A stretch of DNA of 64,000 bases, taken from assembly GCA_030015575.1 (NCBI GenBank), contig JASDDO010000006.1, positions 381,322,137 to 381,386,136 of the forward strand, in the 5' to 3' direction. This DNA comes from Agapanthus africanus (Eukaryota > Streptophyta > Magnoliopsida > Asparagales > Amaryllidaceae). The notes beneath the pieces are model-generated. The model saw nothing but the letters and a program-made list of their open reading frames with translations, had not been told where the DNA came from and ran no database searches. The position numbers and the translations under genes were made by a program. Shown here in pieces: positions 44,801 to 54,303 of the stretch (position 1 is the first letter of the stretch; every line of letters starts with the position of its first letter).

Positions 44801-44863
44801 TTGCATACGTTGTTGCCAATCCACATACATCCAGTCGTTAACTCTGATGTACTCATGGGCCAT
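41860..44863 (-). pseudogene. TNP2-type transposase of the CACTA element
   Basis: Starts at 44863 with MAHEYIRVNDWMYVDW, the transposase-associated domain (PF13963) with CDRC at codons 50-53. A stop follows codon 58; homologous sequence (RLYTTWLYYGE) continues. Next comes the region with NNVPSSWYGAQKMV and CPKNCVLYWKE (44031-44303), then an open 478-codon stretch (42561-43997) with SSDPRNFRLRLAIDGFCPF, VYNLSPWL, GMLPGWFVYGHKVCPYC and VMHIEKGVSEHVL (PF02992), ending in LPLAIRTSLPESV...RWMYPVER (PF13960). An intron of about 84 bases (donor AAAG|GTACATGG near 42593, acceptor TTTCTTTAG near 42509) joins MYPVER to YLYTLKKYIRNRNRPEGSI. Other in-frame stops (RL*RLF, LNG*RNK), one frame change upstream of 44303 and one after DEDH make it non-functional. 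Confidence 0.88.
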
Positions 44864-45790
44864 GTTAGACTGTATAACATATAAATTGTAGGTTATGATG
44901 ACTATATTGAGAAATCTAAGAACGGGATGGTTACTGACAAAGAAGAAAATCCATGTATGTGCTTTGTGTGTACATTTGTCGTTAAAAAGAATAAATTATC
45001 GATAAACAAAGTTAGATTTGAAGATACCCAAGTATGAGTTGTATTCTGTATATATGTGTTTCAATTTATGCTTTCGCTTAAGTGTAGGTTGTTAGTGTGT
45101 ATGTGCTTTGTGTGTGCGTTTGTTATGTATTCGTGTTGTATGTGTGTGTTTCGGCTGTCGGGGGTAAGTTTTCTATCCCATTAAGAATGTATAGAGCAGA
45201 CACCCATTCGCTTGTGCTTTCAACCGTTTCGAGTAAATTTCGACAGCACCTCCCCGCTGTTCTCTGAGTATACTGTAATAGAATAGATAATCATTTAAAT
45301 GCTGTGAAACAACGTTGAAATGAACATCTAATCTATCTTTATACATGGAGAACCAGCGGAAAAGTACCAACGGAATAACTCGAAACGAATGAAAACACAA
45401 GTGAATGCAGGTGTTTTCTTTATACATTCCTAACTTGTCCACACTGGACAAATTATCATACGATTGAATCTTCTCGTCATATAGACTACACGACGGTTGT
45501 TAGTACCGAACTATACCGTCCGATATTTAACAACCTTCTTATAGTTCTATATCACGACGAACATCGAACGTACGTTAACTGATAGACGAGGACTAAATCG
45601 CGCTTTGATTTTCACATATGAGTATCGATGAGAATATGAACATATATTAGTTTTAACTTGAACATTTAACATGAATAGGTTTTACGTTTGCGTTTTGTTA
45701 TTAAGGGTTCGAAGATTTAAGTTTAGGGTAAATTTTTCTTGCGTTTACGGTAAAATTATACGTTTACGTTATCATCGAGTATCCTACTAA
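44864..45790 (-). other. CACTA 5' region with a GT-rich stretch and a 92-codon frame
   Basis: 45050-45170 is GT-rich. A 92-codon minus-strand frame at 45173-45451 starts MSSVDKLGMYKENTC and has no domain I recognise. It may be conserved untranslated sequence of this CACTA group rather than a gene. Confidence 0.4.
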
Positions 45791-46350
45791 AAGAACTAGT
45801 GCATCCTAAACCCTAACCCTAATTAAACCAAATTAATCTAATTAACCCAAATTAACCCTAATCGTCACCATAACACAAATTATTCCTAATTAACCCAAAC
45901 TTAACCCAAATTAACCTAATTAACCCAAATTAACTCTAATCAACACCCTAACCCTTCAAATTATCACTAATTAACCCCAATTAACCTTAATCAACACCCT
46001 AACACAAATACACTCTATTTTACCTAATTAACCCAAATTAATCCTAGCCCAAACCCTAACCCAAATTAACCTAACCCTAATCATTACCCAAACCCCAACA
46101 CAAATTAACTCTAGCCCAAACCAAAATTAACCCTAATTAATCTAATTAACCCAAACCCTAGCCCTAATCATCATGCCCTATTTTACCTAATTAACCAAAC
46201 CCTAACCCTAACCCCGCCTAATTAACCCTAACCCTAACTCTAACCCTAACCCTAATCCTGAACCGAACCCTAACCCTAACCCTAACCCAGAACCGATTAA
46301 CCCTAACCCTAGCCCAAACCCTAGACCGAACCCTAACTCTAAGCCCTAGT
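45790..46350. repeat. Degenerate telomere-like CCCTAA tract inside the CACTA transposon
   Basis: About 550 bases dominated by AACCCTAACCCTAACC and AATTAACCCAAATTAACC words. The cleanest stretches (46195-46320) are hexamers CCCTAA, not the seven-base CCCTAAA usual in plants, mixed with AATTAACCC variants. It lies well inside the transposon, so it is not a chromosome end. Confidence 0.85.
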
Positions 46351-46640
46351 AGCAACCCAATAATCAACAATAACATAAATAAAAGCATAATTAGAAGTTA
46401 AAAAATGAAATTGACTAAACTTAGGCCGGCGATTCTACTGTCCCAAGGTGGAGGAGACCGGAAATGGTCTGTCGACGACGCAAGGGCGAGTTTGACGACG
46501 AGAGAGTTCCTACCGTCGATGAAGAAGTCGACGATGAAGTCAGCGACGAGGCGCGTGGGAGTGGTGGCGACGAGACGCGCGTGGGAGATCGGTGAGAGCG
46601 ATAGGAAATTTTGGGAACGAGGGATTTTCTAGGCTTTATT
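46351..46640. other. CACTA 5' end region between telomere-like tract and subterminal repeats
   Basis: Moderately GC-rich. A 75-codon plus-strand frame at 46405-46632 is seen, with no domain. It is probably leader or promoter sequence for the minus-strand genes. Confidence 0.4.
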
Positions 46641-46862
46641 TTTTTATAAATAACCCATATATACCCCTACGGATTAATCCGTAGGTCCTTCTTTTGCGGC
46701 TCCGTAGGGCCAAATAACAAATCACGTTTTAATATTTTTAAATTAATACGTAGGGCACCGTAGTGGCAACCCTAGGGACCTACGGATTAATTCGTAGGGG
46801 CAATAAAAAGTTGCCCCTACGGATTTCTGTAACCGTAGGGGCAACCCTTTATTGCAGTAATG
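46641..46862. repeat. Right subterminal repeat region of the CACTA transposon
   Basis: Six to eight copies of CCCCTACGG or CCGTAGGGGCA in both orientations, ending in the degenerate CACTA terminus at 46862. Confidence 0.85.
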
Positions 46863-46865
46863 AAT

Positions 46866-47591
46866 TTACCCACGCAAAACGCTTGTTTTCGTAGCTGGGC
46901 AACTTTGTTAGTTTATGTTGATGCGTCAGACAACACCAATCTTGATGGATCTAAACTAAAAACCCCTTTAACGACGGCTAGAACAAACACAAAATCAAAT
47001 AACACAACAAAAGATTTGAGAAAAAGAGGAGAATATCTTTATTAGAACTTAGAGAGAAAAAATCTACAGGAGTTACAAACCCTCTCCTTATAGATCTCCA
47101 ATGAGATCTTTTTCATTTCTCTTGAAGTTCACCTTGATGGTGCCTTGATCCCATATGGAGCCGTCGTTTCGTCTCCCTTAAACCTTAAGATAAAGATTAC
47201 TACTTTAAAGTTTAACCCTGATATCCAATTTATACCCTATTACAAATCTGATATAAAATAGGAATCCTTAATTTATGAAACTGCCGTCAGAAATCCGAAT
47301 TTTGAGATAAACTCGAACCCTGAAGGCCCACGACGAACTTGACAACAGACGTTTGACCACAATGAACAGACGTTAGTTCTTATTTTGAGACGGCTTGGGT
47401 AATTCTGAGACGGCTCACAGGATGTCTCGAATAACCTATTCTTTTCTGTTCATATGAAACGGCTCATATTTATGTTGAGCCGGCTCAAAGGTTTCACGAG
47501 AGCAAACAGACATCTGTCCATTAAGACCAGACGTATGAACATGAAATTTGATGGTATGTAATCTAGTGATATACAAGACACATTCACAACA
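46866..47591 (-). repeat. Copia LTR remnant, minus strand (3' LTR)
   Basis: On the minus strand an LTR-like start TGTTGTGAATGTGTCTTG at 47591 follows the typical Copia polypurine junction AAGGTGGAGAT. Inner sequence includes GAGCCGGCTCA-type dyads. The other boundary is unclear; TGTTAGTTTATGTTGATG near 46906 could be the complement of its CA end. No coding sequence remains. Confidence 0.6.
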
Positions 47592-47788
47592 ATCTCCACC
47601 TTGGGTTGTATATCGTTATAGCCATCTTGAAAATTTGTTGCCTTCGTCTTGTATCCTTCAGGGTTGCCTTAGTTCTCCCCGTTTCCCCTGCCGGCACAGC
47701 TCCAAACCTTAAAACCGCGAACTGTTATAATTTTTCCTCAGAAATGTGAAACTAATACTGTCACAGTTTTTCACCAGAACTGCGAAAC
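47592..47788 (-). other. Short internal remnant of the same Copia element
   Basis: About 200 bases upstream (on the minus strand) of the polypurine tract. It encodes nothing recognisable and ends where a different repeat starts. Confidence 0.4.
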
Positions 47789-48151
47789 TGTCACGCCCCG
47801 CTTCCTAAAATACACTAAAATACGGGACATGACTCGGACAGCCGTACTACCTACGGTAAAGAATTATCCTTCCATAATCACATTAAGACTGTTATGCAGT
47901 AACCAAGCATAATATACATATAATATCTAAAGAAAAATAGGCAAAATAAACAATAATAAAATCAATAATCAATAATGGAAGCAATAAAGAAATATCAAGT
48001 CTCCATATGATCCAAAGAAAAATAGAACAATAATGGTACTTGTCACTTATGGGCTCACAATTGAAATCAGATAAAAGTTCAATACCGGCAAGAAAACTAA
48101 ACCATAAAATAACTAGATAAATAATAAACCATGCTTCACAGCTCTGCGATC
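47789..48151 (+). other. Possible truncated LTR fragment starting TGTCACGCCCCG
   Basis: TGTCACGCCCCG is a start I associate with some plant LTRs; no second copy is in the window. The rest is AT-rich and is cut by the Copia LTR at 48152. Confidence 0.3.
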
Positions 48152-50363
48152 TGTTAGTTGTATGTATGCCCTAGAGGCCAGTATTGTACAGATGATATAT
48201 ATTATATTGGATACTTGGACATATATAGAGAGGATTTTCTTGCTCGATATGATAGTATGCTATTTGGTTGCTCTTTATCTTAACATGTATACTTGTCTCT
48301 AGATACTGTCTTATAGTTACATGTTGGTAAAGCCCTTAGGATGTGTACTTGACTACCTGGACTATGATGCGGATCATACTAGTGGGGACATGGTAGTCCA
48401 TAAGTACATCCTTCAAGGTCCCTAGTCGTGGGTGTATCGAGACGGGGCATCGATATACCAGAGTAGACTAGCGTATAGCTTCTCGACCCATATAGATGGA
48501 CGATGGATGATCCCATATCTATTGGTGTTTGAAATCAGAGATGATATATGGGTGCTCAGTGGAGACTGGGTACACTGGACGGACTTGCCGAGAACTCCCA
48601 GATGGTATTATACCTCACGTCAGATGGCAATTCTCTAGTGACACTTGTGAAGGTTAGTCTGTAGACCCGAAATCGTCATAAAGTCTTGTGTGATTCCCAC
48701 TGTGCTTTGATTTCCACCTTACCACGTCCAAGAGGGCGTGCAAAATGGTGGTTTTTGGGTACAGTCCCGAGTCACATGGAGGCAATGAGCGATAGGAGGG
48801 GTTTCGTCTCTCCCGGTATTGAGGGTTGATGTTGCACTGTGCTCGATTGGCCATAACAAAGAAGCCCCTGGCCAGAGCTGATTTAGAGATTTACTGGTAA
48901 GTGTTACCAGTAGTTTCTCGACCCGTTATGAGCCTCACATCGGCACGACTTATCGGTTGTTGGGGTCTGACGTTTACCACCCCTAGACTTGATATGCGAC
49001 ATATCAGACGAAGAGACCGGACTGTACGGGAAGTGTTACCGGCAGGCTTTTACAGGAGTTGGAGCGGGCTTGCTTACTGATCTTATGATCGCTCAATACC
49101 CAAGTAGCCGTTACGTCCAGCTAGTACCGCTGATGGCTTATGGGTGTTTGATGTGATCATCACCTACTGCCGATGTATTGACGAGTCTTTAGAGTCCTAC
49201 ATAGAGGTTTTACTGGCTCAGACAAAACGAAATAGGAGCACGTATGTGATATGTGCGGGACCGAGAATAATGCGTGTATGTGATACCGTATTCCATTCTC
49301 GTGACTTTTTGTATCGGTCAGTTATATATGATATAGCCGGGTTATCGAATCAAATGTTGATTCGATAAGTCGATACAATGGATGTTAGTCAGTTATATGA
49401 GATATGACCGGATTATTAAGTCAAGTGTTGATTTAATAATTTAGTATATAATTGTATATTAGATATACTAGTTTACATTAACTAAGACTTGTTCACTTAA
49501 GGATTTTTCTCACATGTGCACACTTTAATATATATGTGATATATATTACAGTGTGTTTTCTTTTTTGTATCATGGTTGATGATACACTTGACATGGGTGT
49601 GTAAGACACACACCATTCTATATTTAAATGGTGGTTTATATTTATTTAGGATAATTACAAATTAGTGGAGCTTAGGTCAAAAGCATGAAGCTTGTAGAAG
49701 TTTGTGGATGCTTTGACAAAGTCCACTAACTTTGTTTTACTTTAGATTTTTATTTAACCTAACCATTTGGATTAGCCTTGGTTATGTCTCTACATGAGTT
49801 AGTATATGATACTCACTCACCATAATTAACTCACTCACTTGATCATTATCTTTCTCATTTCATTTCTTCATCTTCTTCCTTGAGCTAAAAAGCTTTCTAG
49901 GGTTTGATCCAAAGTGAGAAGTATTGTGAGAAATAAAATTCTAAAGAGAACCCACTTCCTATTTCTCCATCCTCTACTAGACTAGCACTTTAGTTTAGGG
50001 TGTTTGCTTCACTAATTCTCAAGTTAGTGAAGTAGAAGCTTGAGTCGGTATTCTCTCGACGTAGATCATTTTCGGCCTCGAAGACTTCAAGCAAGGACGC
50101 ATCTTATGCCTCGTGAAGCAATGCAAGAGCCCGGGAAACCCATGATCGCAGCGAAGGGACTACGGCAAGGAGCTTTAGAAGTGAAGGACCGATCTACAAA
50201 AGTTGTATTTCGTATTCTTTTAGTAGTAAATGTAGTTTACTAGCTTGTGAAACCCTAATAATCTAGTGACGATCTTGTTTAGGGTTATTTAGCACGGCTA
50301 AAATTTTAATCGGGCATGTTTGATGCGTTGTAGAACCTTGTTAGTGTGCCTAGTAACCCTACA
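48152..50363 (+). repeat. Copia 5' LTR (2.2 kb)
   Basis: Starts TGTTAGTTGTATGTATGCC, ends AACCCTACA, and is followed after one base by the initiator-Met primer site. No 3' partner is in the window: element F interrupts the interior at 51527. Confidence 0.8.
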
Positions 50364-50364
50364 G

Positions 50365-50376
50365 TGGTATCAGAGC
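50365..50376 (+). other. Copia primer-binding site (initiator tRNA-Met)
   Basis: TGGTATCAGAGC, the sequence complementary to the 3' end of plant initiator tRNA-Met and the commonest Copia primer site. Confidence 0.92.
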
Positions 50377-51526
50377 CTAGCTAGAGCATTATGCGTCGTG
50401 TATACGAAGTTAAAACTCCGATCGAACCCGAAAACGCAAATTTAACCCCCTCTCTGTACATTTTTTAAAAACTGTGGTTTTTCTGAATTAAAAATACTCA
50501 AAAAAATCAGCAGGGAATTCTAAGGGTTACTATGAAAAACGAGCCCCCAAATCCGCCACGTGGCCGCGGAACCGCAGCACTAGGCCACATATTGCGGCGG
50601 TTCCGCGGCAATAAAATGGTTTTGGGGACGGTTCTTTATGCAGTAACATCCGTAGCTATTCCTTATATTTTCTGGGTATTTTTGTTCCTGACTCAAGTGT
50701 TGAGTAATCTGGGGTTTATTTTTTATTCGTCGATTCGATCGGAAAATTTAATTTCGTTAAGTTTTCCGGATAATTTAGAAAGTATTAAAATATTCGAACG
50801 GATATCATTAACTCATTTTTTCCCGGCACGAAAAATTTTCAAGTGTTGAATTTTTTCTTGGGTTTAAATCTTTCGGAAAAACGTGCAAGAAATGTGACGG
50901 ACTCTCTAGAAGACAACAAACCTTAACTCGATTATGTGACCATCTTGAACTGCCTTTTGAAGCTTAGGGTTTGGGGCAGTACGGCGTGCCACATGTGAGG
51001 CGTTGGCTTGACCCTTCTACGGCTGGACCGTTGCTACTGTGACGTATTCTGGAATTTTTTGAACTCCGCTCAAGTGTTGGGCCATTTAGGAAATTTTGGA
51101 TATTTGATTATCTGTTCGGAAAGTTTAATACTGTCTATTTATCTGGAATATGATACAATATGTGAAATTCATAAATTTAGGCATGAAATGCGAAGTATGT
51201 GATATTTCGGATTTACGATGTCTAAAGAGATTGTGGATTCCAAATATTATAGTTTTACACTTTCTTTTCTGTGACTGTAAGTGTAGTATGTAGTTGTATT
51301 GCAGGTTTTCGTTGCTATACATCAACGACGATCGGTGTATGCATATTTACTTACGTTGATGACATGTGATGTTATGTGTTACTGGATATATTATATTGGA
51401 TCGTCGCGTTTTGAATAGCTGGGGGTTTTATATGAGATGAGAGTTTTTTTTATTTTCATTCATGTAAAATTAAATGTATGTAATATTCTTTGATTAGGGC
51501 ACTTCCAGGTTGAGGTTGATGTCACC
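50377..51526 (+). other. Copia leader with a GC palindrome pair; no gag seen
   Basis: About 1.15 kb without a recognisable gag. GGCCGCGGAACCGCAG and GCGGCGGTTCCGCGGC lie at 50562-50609 with centres 31 bp apart. Segments at about 50630-50770 and 51005-51140 look like diverged copies of one another (both contain CTCAAGTGTTG and CGGAAARTTTAAT). The element is cut by F. Confidence 0.55.
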
Positions 51527-54153
51527 TGTTTACCCCAATCAGAGCAAAGCTCTGTTCAAATTCCGAGGCGGGAGATGAAGCAACGCTTCATCTTCCCCCA
51601 ATCAGAGCGAAGCTCTACTTTGAAAATTTAAATTTTAATAAATGAAGTAACGCTTCAAATTCTTTGCGCTGCGTGCAACGCGCCACGTGTCAGGCGCAGA
51701 TGCATCAGCGCAGCGCCCAAGGCAGTGCGCCCAATCAGAGCAAAGCTCTATTTTAAGTAAAATTAAAGGAAGCAACGCTTCAGTTGCGCAAGCACTGCGC
51801 TGCGCGACACGTGTCAGCGCAGATGCGCTAGTGCAGTTGCGCTGCGCTGTGCGCTGCGCGACACGTGTCAGCGCAGATGCGCTGCGCAGTTGCACTGCGC
51901 TGTGCGCTGCACGACACGTGTCACGCGCTGGGGCATCTGCGCCAAACAGAATTAAAATTCTAAAGAAATCTTTTCTGTTCTTGTTAAAACAAGAAGATTT
52001 TCTTCTGTAAAACAGAAGCCCTTGGATCAAAGATCCAACGGTGGGGAAAATTCCCCAAATCACTCAGAGAAAGATCTCTTTAATAAATTTAACTAATTTA
52101 TGGGCACTATAAAAAGGACCCCAAGCCTCAATTCAAAGGCATCAACATTTTCTGAGAGAAAAAAAAGAGAATTCTGAAGAATTCCTTAAGAGCAAAAAAG
52201 GTAAAAAGCTTCAGAAAAAGAGAAAATTCTCTTAAAAACAGATCATTGATCTAAAAACAAGATCAATGATCTTCAATAAGAAAGAAAACTAACTAATAAT
52301 AGTGCTTTGCACTTGCTTATGGACCATTGGTTCCTTGAAAACAAGAAAAACTTGTTTTCTTTGATTTAAAATCGATCAAAAGATAAAACAGTGCTCTGCA
52401 CTTGCAAGAACTGCGCTGTTGCGCTCCTGTATTGGCGCAAGCCACCAGGAAGCGCCACGTGTCAGTAGCGCAGCAGCGCAGCGCACTGACACAGCGCACC
52501 GCACTGTTGCGCTTGCGCTCGCCAGAGCGTGACACGTGTCACCACCATATGAGCTTGCGCTCATTACTTGGCGCAAAGCGCCTGACAAGCCACGTGGGGC
52601 ACTGTCAGAGAACTTAATGCTCTGCATTATTAAAGAAAAGGGACAGAGCCCAATTAAAAGGCCTAACAGGCCTAATCAAAAATGCTATGCATTTTAAAAA
52701 GGGCAGAGCCCAAACAAAATAGATGCTCTGCATCATTTATAAAGGGCAGAGCCCAACCAAAACAAAGGAAAATAATGCAGTGAAGGGGCAAGGCCCTAGC
52801 ACAAGTCCAATAGGCCAAAGACAAAAGAATATTGAAACTGGACTTAGCTCAGTCGTGGCCATAAGTCCTCAAATTAAATTGACTGAGCACGGCCGTTCCC
52901 TAAATCAATTTACATCCGGTTCGAGGGTACATCTCCGAACTCCTCTGACACCTATCGTTGTAATTCCTCAACGACGTCAGAGAGATGACGGGTCCCAACG
53001 ACCACACATGAATACGGACTGCGGGGTCCTTAAACTCGTGGACCGAAACGTCCTTAAATTAATATTGGACCGAAACGTCCTTAAACTAATGACGGACCGA
53101 AACGTCCTTAAACTAATATTCGTCCCAAAATGGGACTGATGGACCGGAACGTCCTTAAACTAATGTTGGACCGGAACGTCCTTAAACTAATATTGGACCG
53201 GAACGTGCTTAAACTAATATTGGACCGAAATGTCCTTAAACTAATGACGGACAACCATGTCCCTAAATTGGCGATGGACTGAAATGTCCTTAAACTAATG
53301 ACGGACCACCACGTCCCTAAACTGGAATGCGGACCACCATGTCCCTAAACTGGAATATGGACCGCAATGTCCCTAAACTACCTATGGACCACTACGTCCC
53401 TAAACTGGAACAATAGAGCCTCCAAATGCTCTTTTGTCGGATCTAAACGATCCCGTTTAAGTTGATCTTAGCCCCCAAACACGGCTAACGTATCCTTAAA
53501 CATTCAAATGGACTATAAAACTCCAAATCGACTTTGGCTCGAGGGTACATCTCTGAACTCCTCTGACAGCTATCGTTGTAATCCTTCAACGACGTCAGAG
53601 AGGTGATGAGTCCCGATGGCCAGATATTAAATGGATTATCACGTTAAGTTGATCTTAGTCTCAAACAAGACTATCGTATCCTTAACGAACGTTTAAGTTG
53701 ATCTTAGCCGCAACGCGACTAATGTATCCTTAAACAAAAATACCAAACCCAAATCTAAGTAAATACGGATTTGGACTAATCCACGTCCTACGGACGACGA
53801 CTTAACTTAGTCTCCGTATACAATCCATGGGCAACCACAAACAAAACAAACATCCACGACACGAAGTGAAATTCTGGAGAAGGAGAAAGTTGTTACCGCG
53901 ATGCGGTAGCGTAATTAACTGCAGGGGCTTGCCCCTGCAGGGAAGAGCATCCCCACAATCAAAAACCCCTCAAGCGAGGGGGAATCTGAAGAAGTCTGCT
54001 GCATCGGCCGCATCCGTCTAAACCTCCGATACACGGTGCCATAAATCAACTTGGCATCTTCGGAGAGGTGGACGGATAAAACCAAATAGCATCTGCCCCG
54101 AATCTCAGCGTCAGGACATCGCAGTCCTGTGCGCCGCCGTTCGGAGGGGAACA
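51527..54153 (+). repeat. Element F 5' LTR
   Basis: 2627 bp, starting TGTTTACCCCAATCAGAGC and ending GGGGAACA. The promoter part has CAGAGCAAAGCTCTG palindromes and CACGTGTCA motifs near 51682, 51806, 51860, 51913, 52454 and 52530. A TATA box (CTATAAAAAG) is at 52108. The downstream part has a long minisatellite (53020-53420) and a second copy of GGTACATCTCTGAACTCCTC near 53540. Confidence 0.9.
53020..53420 (+). repeat. Expanded minisatellite in the element F LTR
   Basis: About fifteen units of about 26 bases, GGACCGRAACGTCCTTAAACTAAT and variants GGACCACCAYGTCCCTAAACTGG. The same core as in the A LTR but in more copies. Confidence 0.85.
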
Positions 54154-54158
54154 GATTC

Positions 54159-54177
54159 TGGCACGCCCGGTGGGACC
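54159..54177 (+). other. Element F primer-binding site
   Basis: TGGCACGCCCGGTGGGACC, five bases after the LTR end, as in element A. Confidence 0.8.
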
Positions 54178-54303
54178 TTTTCCTCTTTCTAGTCCACACT
54201 TCGTATGTCGTCTTCGCGAACCAGTCGCGGTTTGTTAATGGTTGCCTTCGGATTTCAAGTCACTAAGATTTGGTCTTTTGCCTAGCGCAGAACTCAAGAT
54301 TCA

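Larger units (their letters stand above)
38480..46862 (-). mobile_element. En/Spm (CACTA) DNA transposon, structurally complete but decayed
   Basis: 8.4 kb flanked by a 3-bp duplication AAT (38477-38479 and 46863-46865), the length made by CACTA elements. The ends read CGCTACTACAATAA (left) and, in reverse complement, CATTACTGCAATAA (right), both one or two changes from CACTACTACAATAA. Subterminal regions at both ends are rich in direct and inverted CCCCTACGG repeats. Two genes on the minus strand are recognisable: a TNP2-type transposase (about 41860-44863) and a second multi-exon gene (about 39269-41844). Stops and a frame change make it defective. Its 5' part includes a telomere-like tract. 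Confidence 0.92.

Noticed and set aside
45790-46350. A true telomere or chromosome-end fusion
   Set aside because: The tract is degenerate and lies inside a transposon with matching target duplications on both sides.
47789-48151. Calling a complete LTR from TGTCACGCCCCG
   Set aside because: Only one copy, no end, no primer site; kept as a low-confidence fragment.
48432-49368. Open frames of 60-75 codons within the Copia LTR
   Set aside because: Short, no domain, and inside an LTR with clear ends and a primer site.
53915-54199. A 94-codon minus-strand frame at the end of the F LTR
   Set aside because: Overlaps the LTR end and primer site; no homology.
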